Assembly: GCA_028023455.1 (NCBI GenBank)
Contig: JAQFVV010000017.1
Span: forward strand, 3,147,501 to 3,211,500
Direction: 5' to 3'
DNA length: 64,000 nucleotides
Origin: Epiperipatus broadwayi
Lineage: Eukaryota > Onychophora > Udeonychophora > Euonychophora > Peripatidae
The notes below the pieces were generated by a model. It was not told where the DNA came from, searched no databases, and saw nothing but the letters and a program-made list of their open reading frames with translations. Numbering within the stretch: the first letter of the stretch is position 1; each line of letters begins with the position of its first letter. Shown piece by piece: positions 12,999-24,280 of this stretch. A program made the translations under genes and the position numbers.

Positions 12999-13413
12999 TG
13001 AAACTATGTCTTGGAAAGAATTTTCTCCAGCAGCATTTCGATATTGAGTTACTTCCATCCACAAGTTTAATATCTGGACGTTTTTATCTACTGGATTGTA
13101 TAGATTTTCCTCCATTGAAAGTCAATGCAAGTCATGGCATTAGTGATGAAAGAGATTTTTGCAAAGTTAAATATATCATTTTTAATTGGATTGAATGGTC
13201 AAAACTCAATGATATCACAGTATGCAAAATTGATTTATTGTCAAGTAATTTTTAGCAAAGTTGTTTTATAAAAAACAAAAGGAAAGGAGTGCAGTGACTA
13301 TAAATTTTTTTTTTTCTTCATCTCACAGTGTAGAATTGTTTCAGTTTCAAACTGATAATCCAAATATGGATTTGGTGCTAAATGGTTTTTAATCATTACA
13401 TCATTTGATATTA
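12999..13413. other. Intergenic DNA with an unrecognised 85-codon frame
   Basis: An 85-codon plus frame (12998-13255) with two Cys and a mixed composition begins right at the hAT target duplication, so its ATG context is partly created by the insertion. No domain recognised. Probably not a gene. Confidence 0.3.
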
Positions 13414-13530
13414 AAACAGGCAAAACTCTCCATATAGTAGTGCCATTCAGTGCCAGCCAGAGTAATCAATGGATGCCAGAAGGCTTGTGCATAAAATCTC
13501 CATCTAGGGCCTACTCATCATTTTTTAAAG
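13414..13530 (+). repeat. Inverted-repeat family A, truncated copy
   Basis: Carries the family A end: TTAAAACAGGCAAAACTCTCC, then a TAGTGCCATTCAGTGC block, then AGTAATCAATGGATGC and GGCTTGTGCATAAAATC. It stops near CCTACTCAT, just before the hammerhead-like region of the family. Confidence 0.8.
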
Positions 13531-14525
13531 TATGATAGTAATGAATGGATGTTATTATTTAATATGTTTTTATTTTTATTTTTTATGAAATATTGGACCA
13601 GAAAACGTCTTGACTGACAAAATTAGTGTCACTAGATAAATCTTTGTAAAATATATAATTTCACATTATATATATTTTATTGTTTCTAGAATTGCTTGGA
13701 ATATTTTTATAGTATTACCTTATCATATGAACATATGTACACGTGTGCGTGCATTAATTATACATATAACTTTATAGTGATTCTAAAAATATGAGCTAGG
13801 ATTTTTTTAGAAAGATATGCATACTTTTACTTTTATATTACTAATGTAATGTAATTTATTCATACATATATTTTTACATGATTCTTTAATGGATGAACCT
13901 TATTGTAGAGATATTTTAAATATTGATTTTAATATCTTAAAAACAAAATCATTTGTATTTTTATTGCTAAGTTTTAAAAGTGAAGAAACCTGTTCTTGTT
14001 ATAGTTTTAGATTTGTTAAAGTTATAGATGAATTTTGTTTATTATTTTAGAGTAAGGCTAGATATTTTTGCGATGTAGAATGGTAAATCTATTGTGAAGT
14101 TTTAAATGATAGTGACCTTGGGATTATGAAAAAAACCATGGAATGCAGATATGTAGGATCTATGGAGAATAGGAAAATAACATATTATTATCTATGTGGT
14201 TTATGCAAGTACAGATAACGTAGCCTTGTGACTTATATATATTTTCCATGGGCAGTGTCTTTCTTTGTATTATGTATTTTAATGTTCGAATGAGCTGAAT
14301 AAATAGCCTGGACATTTGTATTATATTTGAGGTTATTAGACAGAGAAGTCATATCTCTTTGTTTATGCTGTATCCATTTAGATTATCCCATATATTTTAT
14401 ACTATTGAGTCTATAATTCTTCATGCCTATGCATATATCGCTATCTTAATTGCATCAGTTATTGCATTGTATAGCGTTGTATTTATGAAAGAAAGTAATG
14501 AATAATTTTGAATTGTAGAATCGTT
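13531..14525. other. AT-rich intergenic DNA
   Basis: About 1 kb with no supported feature. Confidence 0.4.
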
Positions 14526-14637
14526 ATTTTTTTTTAATATGTCATAGCATCGGCCGGGACGCGAACCCACAACCGTCTGCAACCAACTACTTGCTTGCAA
14601 GGCGGCTGCGATAACCTCTCGGCTAATAACGCTTGAC
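14526..14637 (-). mobile_element. tRNA-derived short SINE, family 1 (subfamily b)
   Basis: On the minus strand: GTCAAGCGTTATTAGCCGAG, then the A-box region, the loop CTTGCAA, B-box GGGTTCGCGTCCC, GATGCTATGACAT and an A-rich tail (the T-run at 14526-14536). Only 'TATGACAT' separates the tRNA-like body from the A tail, so the element is little more than a retroposed tRNA-like RNA. Confidence 0.82.
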
Positions 14638-17148
14638 TAGAATCGTTATTTTGAAAGAAGATGAGATAGGTTTTTCTTGTTTTTGGTATAGATTAAAGTC
14701 AAATACAAATGAGATTGAATATAAATGTTAACAGTGAATAATAATGAATCATAGATATTTTTCATGTTTTATTAAACAATTTTTAAAGAAATATATGAGA
14801 TAATAAATTATTCACGAGATTTTGAATAATTTTTGATATTTTGATTATACATGGTAATGCATATTTTTAAAGAATAGAATATCCAGAATGAAAAACATAA
14901 AATAGAGTGAATGGTTATAATTTTGTGAATATTATTTTATGTTTTAAACATATATGAAACACACACATAGGGATTTTATTTAGAGTAGTACCAAGCAAAG
15001 TATATAAAAGAACATCAGTAATATTATTTGATTAAAGTCAATTTATTTATTGAATGAACCAAGATAAATGTTTGAAATAACATTAGCACTATCATAGTAG
15101 AAGTTTGATTAATCTATTATAGAAATCTATGAACATATTTTTAAAATTAATGCTACTTCAGTATTTTATATAATTATATTTTATGTACGCTTACGAAAAC
15201 CATATATTTTAACTATGTCAATTAATGAATATTATATTAAACTATAAATGTATTCTTAAATTAGAATTATTATTATTTTAAAACAATATGCAAAAGTTAA
15301 TGTCGGAGAAAAGGCTTATTTACTTGTTGATTTATTTTTTATTTTCAATGTGAAAATATGCAATTTTAATATTATTTTCATTAGTTTAGTATTTGTTAGG
15401 TTTTGTCAAATATAATTGTAAATATTGTATATAGTTAGTTAAAAGCATATAATAATAAAAAAATTTAAACTAGTTTTGATAGAACTTTATGTTATATTGA
15501 TTTTATTCACCACCGCAAATACATGATTATCAGATACCAAAACAAACATAATATTTGCACAGTACAGATAAAATTATTTACTTATGAAATCATAATGCTT
15601 CAGAATATAATATATTTGAAAATTTCTTTTTGTATTAACATTATTATTATTATGGTCATAATTAATTGCACAATTTATTGCATAGAATTTTAACGTTATT
15701 TGTTGTCACATATCAGATTATGCCATATATTCTATTTAAGATGCCACATGAGAACTAAAAGAATTATATTACTTATTATTGTTATTATTATTGTTAGTTA
15801 CCATAATATTAAACATTGGATAAGATTAATAATTGTTTAATGAGGAATAAGATTATTATTTATTGTTATTATTATTAGTTAAGTGTAGATGAAAATGATA
15901 CAAAATCCCTTATCAAAGTCGACTACAGAAGATTAGAAATTGATTAGAGTTATTTTAAAGAACTTGAGATTATTATAGTTGTATTGTTTTAATAAAGAGA
16001 TTAGGATTTATTTAGTAACATTATATCAAATTAATTGTTATTATTTTAAAGTCGTAAGAATACTATGAATTTATTATTATTTGAAATAATGAGGGGGGGG
16101 GTATTCTTATACCATTGAGATTGTTGGGATATTAGCTCAATGTAATTCTTTACTACTTGTATTCGACTTCGTTGTCTCATGATTTATTAATATTTTATTT
16201 AGTTAGTTTTTCATAAACCGAACCATTTATTATTTATTAATCAGTTAGAGCTAATTAAATAGTAGATATTATCATAGGATACCTTTATTATACATTACTA
16301 TATAGTAAGATTATAAATATTTTGGCCGAGCGTAATTATTTTATCTGAACTAGTCTTATTTTCTTATCATCATTATATTTCCGGTTAGTGAGGGTACAGT
16401 ATATAAGTCTAAATCGAATAAAAAAACTCTTACTATTTATTTAAAAAAATCAAATATATTGAAATGGATTGAAATTAAATCTGATTAAAAGATTATATAA
16501 CCGTTATTATAATAGACAAAAGTAAACTGTTTTAAAGTAAATTAATAAATAAGCATTTTTACAACTTTTCAAATAAACTAATATGCAAAAACTTAAATAT
16601 AATAAAATATAAATAACAACAGCAAATTGGTTATCATATGTAAATCATATACAGATCTCATATTTAAGTAAACCAAGACAAACATGGGATTATTGATATA
16701 AGAAATAGGTTAGGAAAGTCTCACGAATACTAATGCCCAAATCATTATTTATTAGCAACAAAATATAAAGTATTAGACAAGAATAAAATTTAATTGTATT
16801 TTGAATATTTAGCAATAACAACATAAGTCTAATAATTAAGGATTTTGACATTAATATCTGTGAAAATCTTCAATACTGTTTCTTACATTAATAATTCCAT
16901 ATGATCCAATAATTAATTTCAATTATATTATACCACAAGTTTTTATATTTAAATGAATATGTTCTTAAGGAAGAAAGATCTCAGTGAGTTTGGTCATTAA
17001 GGGTTCCAAAGATAAACTAGGGATTATGTGCAGATTACCCATATCTTATTTTTTGTTATATAAGACTTCAGGCAGACAAGAAAAAAATTATATACAAATG
17101 TCAATAGTTTGTTCTAATTATATTTATTAATATATACAGTATCTAAGT
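14638..17148. other. AT-rich intergenic DNA, 2.5 kb
   Basis: Largest stretch without recognised repeats on the left side. It is dominated by ATT/TTA triplets (15640-16080) and has a nine-base G run at about 16091-16099. No coding frame, paired arms or RNA-like motifs found. Confidence 0.4.
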
Positions 17149-17216
17149 ATTAGACCTGCTGTGATGAACCTCAACTCTAGCTCAGTATCACTGTGATATT
17201 TCACAGCAGGTCTAAT
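17149..17216. repeat. Short hairpin, 68 bp
   Basis: ATTAGACCTGCTGTGAT at the left pairs with ATTTCACAGCAGGTCTAAT at the right around a 30-base loop. It could be a minimal MITE or a folded RNA; too small to classify. Confidence 0.65.
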
Positions 17217-17545
17217 TCTAAAGTACCATATATACTTATATATCATAATGTAATATCTTGAAGTGTAATACAATGTCATAGCTTAAGTTTGAATTATTAT
17301 CCTTATGTGGGTATATCAAGTAATGTAATCATTAGTGTTGCCTCAAGAGATTATTAAGTGAAAGACCAGTCTAAATTTGTTTCCAGAATGACCATAGTCA
17401 TTTCTAAGAGTATCTAGTGTCTTAAATGTACTGGTTCATAACAAAGTTCAATCTTTTTAACTTCAATTGGTTATCATTGATTAGCTACCAAATACCACCT
17501 GATGTCACTGTTGCTATTCAAAAATCAATAGATATAATGTTACTG

Positions 17546-17812
17546 GGCTGATTTACAATTTACTTTTTTTATATTACTACATGACACCATGTAGCACTGG
17601 AATTCACAGGAAGGGGGATCTGATGTCATTGCCAATCCAAAGGATCATCCATCACATGCAAGGCAATTTTCAAAACATTATCCATCTCAGTACATTACCG
17701 AGCCGATTTACAATTTACATTTTTTACATTACTACATGTCAACATGTAGCGCTGGAATTCAGAGGGAGAGGAATATGATGTCTTTGCCGATCCGAAGGAT
17801 CATCCATCACAA
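17546..17812 (+). repeat. Two-unit tandem repeat, about 153-bp period
   Basis: GCTGATTTACAATTTAC, ATTACTACATG, CATGTAGCACTGGAATTC and GGATCATCCATCACA occur in the same order at 17549-17655 and again at 17702-17812 (GCCGATTTACAATTTAC and so on). The segment between the repeats, 17656-17700, is also part of the unit. The sequence around the units is more GC-rich than the neighbourhood. Confidence 0.8.
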
Positions 17813-18545
17813 CATATACAACATTTTTAAAAACAAAATTATTTAATAAAATCTAATATTTCCTTTTTTTAATTAACATCTGATCAAAAAAAAAATAATT
17901 CAACACTATTTTAAAACAATTTACGAAACACAATTCGATTTGAAAATTTCCTTCTGATCAAGCCAAGCTTATGCTTTAAAAGTCTCATAAATGTTCCTGC
18001 GCAAAATACATTGTACATGTGATTTCTACATAATGACCAAAATGTACACTTTTGAAATTCGTTTAACCTTAAAAATATGTGTACAGAGGTGTGACTTTTG
18101 ACTTACAATTAATACTATCTAAAACTACATCAGGTCATATATAAAATAAATACTTTGAATGTGCATGCAAAGACTTAGGACAATTTGAATTCTACACACC
18201 CTCACATCAGACTGTAGCGATCTGTGAAGTGTGTGATAATACTGGGAGACACAAAAGTTGCTTAGTGGCCAATATGAACAGAACTGTTCTATAGGCTGCG
18301 TGAGCAGTATATTTCTGTGCCTTTTCATGAAAACAGTGACATCAGCCAGTGTTTGGTAGCTAATCAATGACAACCCTTCAATTTTTACATTTACTCCTCA
18401 GAATGTTTTGGTCAATTTCTAGAGCATAGAATTCTAATAGCAACATAATTACTTATATATAAATCATGAACAGATATAGAATTATAAAAGAATAAAGAAG
18501 AACATTCATGATTTGATAAACCAATAATGTAACATTAATTATTTG
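17813..18545. other. AT-rich intergenic DNA
   Basis: An 82-codon minus-strand frame (18373-18125) has no recognisable motif. No other feature. Confidence 0.35.
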
Positions 18546-18858
18546 TTGGACTATTTCCATGACCTAATATTAGGAACTGAATGTCTTTAGAAAAACATTA
18601 AACTTCATTAAACATTCTAATTGCATTCATCTGTTAGTAATAGCATTCAGGTTAGTATTTAATACAATGTTTTGACTGGTATTATTCTCCTCTCTTCTTT
18701 AGGTGTTGCCAATCTAACCAGTGACAATATTAGCATGGGTATCAAACCTGGAACTTTAGATTTTTGAATATTGGATATTAAGATAATGCTCTAACCTATT
18801 GAGCTATTCTTCCAAAGGCAACAGTTAGTAGAAACTTCAAATATTTATTTATGGGGAT
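18546..18858 (-). mobile_element. tRNA-derived SINE, family 2
   Basis: Minus strand, 5' to 3': an A-box TAGCTCAATAGGTTAGAGC, a TTAA-containing anticodon loop, a long variable region, a B-box GGTTTGATACC, then a CTGAAGA-like block (here CTAAAGAAGAG) near 18690-18700 and a tail ending ATGGAAATAGTCCAAC. The same order occurs at 40080-40665 and 45715-46030. The loop centre TAA and long variable arm suggest descent from a type II (Leu-like) tRNA, which is inference. Confidence 0.82.
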
Positions 18859-19250
18859 ACTAAAATGCCTCCATTGCATGCCCTTGAACATGAATAATGT
18901 AATAGTCATAAAAATTGCAAAGTACATATTTTCATGATAATCAATGTATATTCACCCAATCATTTTTTTACTCTATTTCTTATTATTATTTTAATTTAAT
19001 ATAAAATGGACTACTATATAGGTTCAAGACAGAAAGGCAATATATATTAATTAATAAAAGGAATATCATAATAAAATTACAAATGTTAGAATAAAATATG
19101 AATATTCAAAAATATAAACAATTTTCATAATGACTGATTTAGAACTTTTAAATATGAATAAGTTTTTATAAAAATAAAAAGTGTGACTAGGATGTTGTAG
19201 CAGCAAAGTCTAAAACATCACCATTTCTTATGCTTACACAATGTACTAAA
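18859..19250. other. AT-rich intergenic DNA
   Basis: No supported feature. Confidence 0.4.
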
Positions 19251-19545
19251 ACTATAATAACTCTCTCCATACAGCAGCACCACCTATGCAAGCTTAAGGC
19301 TTGTGCATAAAATCCAATCTACTGCGTACTCATTCAATATCTCCAGACTAGTTTGTAGCTTGTGGATTTTATGAACCTTGGAGTCTGAGAGCACTGCACC
19401 TATATCTAAGCTAGAAACTAATCTGAGGATATTGGATGAGTAGCACTAGGTAGAGATGTTATCCACAAATTTTCTAGCATCCATTGACTACGGCTTGCAC
19501 TGAGTAAGTGTACTGTATGGATAAAATTGCTACTGTGTTAGTAGC
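19251..19545. repeat. Inverted-repeat family A, copy with both ends
   Basis: The left end AACTCTCTCCATACAGCAGC and the right end, GCTTGCACTGAGTAAGTGTAC then TGTATGGATAAAATT, are inverted versions of each other. Inside, CTCCAGACTAGTTTGTAGC on the left (minus-strand hammerhead position) and GCTAGAAACTAATCTGAGG on the right (plus-strand position) are the remains of the outward-facing hammerhead-like units. In both, CTGATGA is lost. Confidence 0.8.
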
Positions 19546-19679
19546 AAAGTCTATAATAGATTTATCAGTAATATCATCACGCAATAACATAAGTATTCCA
19601 TCATAAATTAAGCATATTATATAATACTAAATCATCCATGCACTTTACTACTGTTATACAATGTGTTATTTACCACTTT

Positions 19680-19728
19680 TTATAGTTTATAGTTTCAATT
19701 GCCCCAGCAATCTTCTTCAGAACTACAA
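19680..19728 (-). ncRNA. Hammerhead ribozyme-like motif, left arm
   Basis: Minus strand, in order: helix I strand TTGTAGTT, core CTGAAGA, one extra A, helix II GATTGC-TGGG-GCAATT, GAAA, minimal helix III ACTAT, cleavage-position base A, helix I strand AACTATAA. Helix I pairs at all eight positions (one G-T). The extra A after the core is a departure from the consensus. Confidence 0.55.
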
Positions 19729-19850
19729 CATAATACAGACATATGAATATAAATATACATGAACGCCTTATTTACCACCTTCTTTTGCCTCAGCAATCTT
19801 TTTCAGAACTACAACATAATACAAACATATGAATCTTTATATGTTTGTAT

Positions 19851-19903
19851 TATGTTGTAGATCTGAAGAAGATTGCTGGGGCAATCGAAACTGTAAACTG
19901 TAA
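19851..19903 (+). ncRNA. Hammerhead ribozyme-like motif, right arm
   Basis: Mirror copy of 19680-19728 on the plus strand: TTGTAGAT, CTGAAGA (19863-19869), extra A, GATTGC-TGGG-GCAATC, GAAA, CTGTA, then AACTGTAA. Helix I has one mismatch (A-A) and otherwise pairs. Relative to the left arm, helix II has G-C where the left arm has G-T. Confidence 0.5.
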
Positions 19904-19970
19904 AAGTGGGTGGTAAATAAAGCATTGTATAACAGTAGTAAATGGATGATTTAATATATTATATGATATA

Positions 19971-21282
19971 CATTTGGCAATTCAATAAGAAAAATTAATT
20001 AAACATATTCTTACAGCAATTGCTCTTATTACTCAGAATCCTTCTAATAGATCCAATTATGAAATACTCCTACTTTATCTTTGGTGTTTAAATCCTATTA
20101 TATTAGATTATACTTCTCTCATTTCTCAGGTCAATACCCAAAGGGCAGGTCCTCTTTTTCAGGCTCAAGATGTTTCGTCTTTACTTCATGGACTGACTTT
20201 CCCAGTTAGATTGTCAAAAAAATAAGAAAATTAAAAGCCAAAATAGAGAATTGCCTAGTGAGCCATGCTGCAAATAACACCTTTAAAATAATAATCATTA
20301 GTATTAGAAGAATATAATTATACTGACATTTCTATATTTATTGCTATTCTGTTATACCTTAGTAACTTATGTGTAGTAAGTCGGTGTCTTCCTGGACATT
20401 GGCATTTTCTGGTATTTTGTCACCATCATTGCTCTTTCCTAATATAGCAGTAGTGCTGATATTGAACAATTAATGATTTTTTTCTCAGTATCTTTAAATA
20501 TAACTCAGAATATAAATCCTCTTCTGACTGAATAAAGGAAAAATTATTTTTACTAAAAATCCTTTCTTAAACCTGATGATTGGTGGTTAAATCATATCCA
20601 TTGATTTCAAAATGTAATGATCTTGTTTTTCTTCACACTTCACTGATAGTTGATCTGTAAATTACTCTTAGTTGTTTTTTTTTTAAATATGGGATTGTTT
20701 TTTACATATTTATACATAAATTAATTTGTTTATAAAGATTTTGACTTTCGTAAAAAAAAAATTTTCTTTTAATAATTTCAGCCATTTAATTTTTTGGTAC
20801 TTTGGTATTAGAACTGCAATGTAAGGGAGATAGGAGGCCTTTTCACACCCACAATAAATGTATAATGTCATAATGATGTCAAATTGAAAGGAAATAATCC
20901 CTGTGAGTATACATGACAAAACGTGTTTTTCTTTATCAATGTGATCTTTTTTCTGTAATACTTCGGCATTTTCAGTTATTGTCCACATTTCTTTCTGACA
21001 ACAGTTATTCCAATTTATATACAGTTGTATATTTTCAGTTTTTGTTTCTCTTTTTGGTTTAATTTGTTTATTAAAAAAGTATGTTTATTAGCATTTCTGT
21101 TGAAAATCCCAGTATACTCTGCAATCACATGCTACATTTTTGAAGGGAAAATTTTTAGGAGATATCTCCATTTCCTGTGGTAATATTACATGTGAAATGT
21201 TTTATTTCAAGGTGACAATTCCTGTTATATATTACATGGTAAATACTGTATGAGTATACTTCATATGTTTTTATAAATATCA
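19971..21282. other. AT-rich intergenic DNA
   Basis: A 92-codon minus-strand frame (20988-20710) includes LSCILTGIISFQFDIIM, a hydrophobic stretch, and CGCEKASYL, but no family is recognised and nothing around it supports a gene. Confidence 0.35.
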
Positions 21283-21660
21283 TTTAAAAACCAAAATCAT
21301 TTACTGTTTGTTTAGTAACAATTATTTTTGTGTAATGGCATCATTTCATTAAGATCTCAAATCACTTTTTTTTTTAATGAGAATGTCATTCTTAAAAGTT
21401 GTTAACATGAAAGTTGTAAGTATGGTTAATGTTTTTTTACAAATATTATTTAAAAACCAAAATCATTTACTGCTTGTTTAAAGCAATGGTCTTCATCCTT
21501 TCACACCTGCAGACCAGTAAAAATAAGGATAAGGTTCCGTGGACAGCAAAAATAAGGATAAGATTTCGCAGACCAGCAGAAGTCTATAGATAAATTTTCT
21601 TAAAGATAAGCATAATTGTTATAACTGATCAAAACAACAATGTTAAATATATAAGATAAA

Positions 21661-21691
<31 letters not shown>

Positions 21692-22270
21692 GGAGTTTAT
21701 ATAATAAAAAACTTTTTATTTCATTTTTTTAGAAAAGTAATAAAAAAATTAATTCTACACCTACCCTCCCCCATAAACATCTGTGATAACTAGAAAAACA
21801 AATTAATTTATGAATGATTGATTAGATTTTGTTTCGGTTCTGTTTTCTTTTCTTTTTAATTGGGTAAAAATGAGATGAAAAAATAAATAAAAATTGGCTA
21901 TATTAATTAAAAGTTTAAAATCTTATTATTTATTATTACAAACTTTTTACTGCCTGTCTAGCACGCGGACCTGCAGAAATGTTCCATGGCCTGGCACCGG
22001 GCCATGGACCAAGGGTTGAAGAACACTGGTTTAAAGCATATTTAATCTAACAATTTTTTTGTGTAATGCCGTCATTTCATTAAGATCACAAATCACTTTT
22101 TTTTTTCCAATTTCAAATGTCTTTCTTAAAAGTTGTTAGTGTCCAAGTTGCACATATTTGAATGTCTTGTTATTTAAAAACCAAAATCATTTACTGTTTG
22201 TTTAGTGCATATTTAAACTAACAATTTTTTTGTGTAATGTCATCATTTCATTAAGATTGCAAATCACATG
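21283..22270 (+). repeat. Three direct repeats of about 165 bp, the middle one split by a hAT element
   Basis: Each unit has, in order, TTTAAAAACCAAAATCATTT, ACTG(C/T)TTGTTTA, TTTTTGTGTAATG, TCATTTCATTAAGAT and, in the first two, CTTAAAAGTTGTTA. Units are 21283-21445, 21447-21483 continued at 22029-22165, and 22170-22270. The continuation across the hAT element shows that the array existed before the insertion. Confidence 0.85.
21476..22036. mobile_element. Non-autonomous hAT element (545 bp) with perfect 8-bp target duplication
   Basis: The element 21484-22028 is flanked by GTTTAAAG on both sides (21476-21483 and 22029-22036). Ends are CAATGGTCTTCATCCTTT and, read inward from the right, CAGTGTTCTTCAACCCTT, typical of hAT. 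A 30-base (TA)n run sits at 21663-21692. No coding frame. Confidence 0.92.
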
Positions 22271-22345
22271 TCTTGTTCAAAATCATACATTTCTTATTAA
22301 AAATGATAAATATGTTTCTTATGTTTTTATTTTTAGTTATATTTA

Positions 22346-22600
22346 GTCCTGCAACATGGAGCATGTATTAGACCTTTCTGCACCTTTTCACATTCATATC
22401 ACCCCCCCCCCGATAACATTGTAAATCTTGCTAAAATATCATGTACAAGATCCACGTATGCATTTTTTCTGCCAAAAAATTGTGTACAAGATCCATGTAC
22501 ACATTATTTTGGTCAGATTACAATATTACAATGTTATCAGTGAATAGATATGAATGTGAACAGGAGCAGTATGTCTAATACATGCTTCATGTTTCAGCTC
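22346..22600. repeat. 255-bp foldback (MITE-like) element
   Basis: Left arm GCATGTATTAGACC, then a CACATTCATATCA block and GATAACATTGTAA. Right arm TTACAATGTTATC, ATATGAATGTGAA and GTCTAATACATGC. The centre holds two copies of TGTACAAGATCCA. A run of about ten C lies in the left arm at 22403-22411. Transposon class is not determinable; no clear target duplication found. Confidence 0.8.
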
Positions 22601-22920
22601 TAATATCAAACTACCGATTTTTTTTAAGTTTATAGATTTAATTCACAGTCATATCTAGGCTTTAATCATTTCTCCTTCAAATTGATTATAAAGTTACTTA
22701 TTTTAATGTAAAATTTGTCTTACATTTATTTAGATTTAACTTTAGTTTACACAACTGTAAATTTTTAAGTGGAAAAAATAACTGTCATTATTTCTCTTCT
22801 ATCTCCTTCCCCATGAAAACTCAATTTTTTTTTAAGATATATTTTTTTCAAGATTAGTGTAAAAGTTAATCTTAATTTTTACTATATATAATATACTAAT
22901 AAAGGAAAAAAAACACACAA
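22601..22920. other. AT-rich intergenic DNA
   Basis: No supported feature. Confidence 0.4.
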
Positions 22921-22937
22921 TTACTTCTCTATAAAGC

Positions 22938-22981
22938 TGCTTTAATATTTCAACCAGCATACTGGTTTTCATCATAAAGCA
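22938..22981 (-). ncRNA. Hammerhead-like motif with core substitution
   Basis: Minus strand: helix I TGCTTT, ATGATGA (first core base A instead of C), extra A, helix II AACCAG-TATG-CTGGTT with six perfect pairs, GAAA, minimal helix III ATAT, base T, helix I AAAGCA. The stems are good but the changed first core base would be expected to abolish cleavage, so this reads as a decayed member. Confidence 0.4.
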
Positions 22982-23109
22982 TAGAAAATTGGCTATTTAC
23001 AGTATTTAAACATTAAAAAATTACAGACATTCACATATCAGATAACAAAATCAATTTATATAGGTTAAAATTCTGTCATTATAAATCTTTTTTCAAAAAA
23101 TTTCCCTTT

Positions 23110-23832
23110 CAAAATCTCCTCTTACAACACATTCCTTATACAACAATTCTTATCAATCAACCAACTGATAAATATCTGCTACTTATTGTTTTAAAACAAC
23201 AAAAAACAATAATTACATTTCTATAAAATTCTTATAAATTACTTATTAAAACTTTACAAATCTTACGAAAATAAAAAATTTACAAACATAAATTAAAAAT
23301 TACTTTAATACATGTATATACAATATAAATGACTCTCCCACAAACGTTGTACAAAAAAATTACCCTAAAAAAAAACTCAAAAATTTAAAAAAAAAAAAAA
23401 AAAAACTTTTTTTTAAAAAAACTAAAACTATACATATATATATAAAACCTACACATACTATTATATGTAAAAAAAAAATCACTATACATATTTTACTAAT
23501 CCACATATAAAATAAAAACAAATAATAAAACAATAAAAATATGTCTATGTTTTTTATGTATTGTTTTAGTTTTTTTGAAAGAATTTTTTTGTAATTTTTA
23601 GTACAAGATTTTTGGGTAGAGTAATTTACATTGTACATACATGTATTAAAGTACTTTTTAATTTGTGTTTGTAAAATAATTTTTAATTTGTGTTTGTAAA
23701 TTTTTTATTTTTGTAGGATTTGTAAAGTTTTATAAGTTTTTTTTTTTTTGTTTTAAAATATAAGATATTTATCAATTGGTTGATTAATAAGAATTGTATA
23801 ACGAATGTGTTATAAAAGGAGATTTTAGCTGA
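23110..23832. repeat. Large foldback element, about 720 bp
   Basis: Left arm (about 23110-23335) and right arm (about 23600-23832) are inverted copies. AAAATCTCCTCTTACAACAC pairs with GTGTTATAAAAGGAGATTTT, ATCAATCAACCAACTGATAA with TTATCAATTGGTTGATTAAT (diverged), and TTTACAAACA with TGTTTGTAAA. The centre has a run of about 19 A followed shortly by eight T (23388-23413). No coding frame; the 92-codon minus frame here is low-complexity. Confidence 0.8.
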
Positions 23833-24074
23833 AACACACAGGCTTATATATACCTGTGTCTATATATGTAATATATAGGGTATATGAGCACAGACTTTCA
23901 CATGACTCATCACTCTCCACACTATCTCATAACACTGATACACTCGAACACACATAAGTTGAAAAGATAAATAATCACCAATATACGTATTTCATGCTAA
24001 ACCAGCAATCATCAGTTGGTCCAGATTACCATCTCTACACATATAAGCTATAAGTGCTCAGACATATATTAAGA
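23833..24074 (-). repeat. Hammerhead-bearing repeat (same family as 27471-27841), one arm only
   Basis: From TGAAACACACAGG through GGTATATGAGCACAGACTTT, CATAACACTGATACACT and AAAGATAAATAATCACC it matches the left half of 27471-27841 nearly base for base. The second, inverted half is missing: after the hammerhead-like motif (23977-24020) the sequence diverges within about 50 bases. Confidence 0.82.
23977..24020 (-). ncRNA. Hammerhead ribozyme-like motif (intact core)
   Basis: Minus strand, in order: ACCAA, CTGATGA, helix II T-TGCT-GGTTT-AGCA-T (a T-T mismatch next to the core), GAAA, helix III AT-ACGT-AT, base A, TTGGT. Helix I pairs perfectly over five positions. All conserved core positions are present; the T-T closing mismatch replaces the usual G-C. 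Confidence 0.55.
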
Positions 24075-24079
24075 TAGAC

Positions 24080-24165
24080 AAACCTCACACTTTAATGGAT
24101 AGGCTTCAATCTACTCCACACTCCAACTCTAGGTTGAAGCCTGTTTATTAAAGTGTGAGGTTTGA
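24080..24165. repeat. Hairpin of about 85 bp
   Basis: AAACCTCACACTTTAATG and GGCTTCAA at the left pair with TTGAAGCC and TTTATTAAAGTGTGAGGTTT at the right around a 23-base loop. It directly follows the truncated hammerhead repeat. Confidence 0.75.
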
Positions 24166-24167
24166 TT

Positions 24168-24171
24168 AATA

Positions 24172-24215
<44 letters not shown>

Positions 24216-24222
24216 TATTAAT

Positions 24223-24278
<56 letters not shown>

Positions 24279-24280
24279 AA
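24168..24280. repeat. (TA)n and (GA)n microsatellites
   Basis: Two (TA)n runs (about 24175-24212 and 24227-24254) separated by TTATTAATAAA, followed by (GA)n at about 24255-24279. Confidence 0.95.

Larger units (their letters stand above)
19616..19970. repeat. 355-bp foldback element with two outward hammerhead-like units
   Basis: The left arm (19616-19770) and right arm (19838-19970) are inverted copies. ATATAATACTAAATCATCCA pairs with TGGATGATTTAATATATTAT, and CAATTGCCCCAGCAATCTTC with GAAGATTGCTGGGGCAATCG. An extra partial copy of the inner segment (19764-19830) lies in the left half. A hammerhead-like fold is present on the minus strand of the left arm and the plus strand of the right arm. 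A diverged piece of the same element occurs at 42205-42320. Confidence 0.85.

Noticed and set aside
18690-18740. Family 2 SINE block as a hammerhead
   Set aside because: Here the core reads CTAAAGA and GAAA reads CAAA; helix I does not pair. Kept only as a possible relation in the findings.
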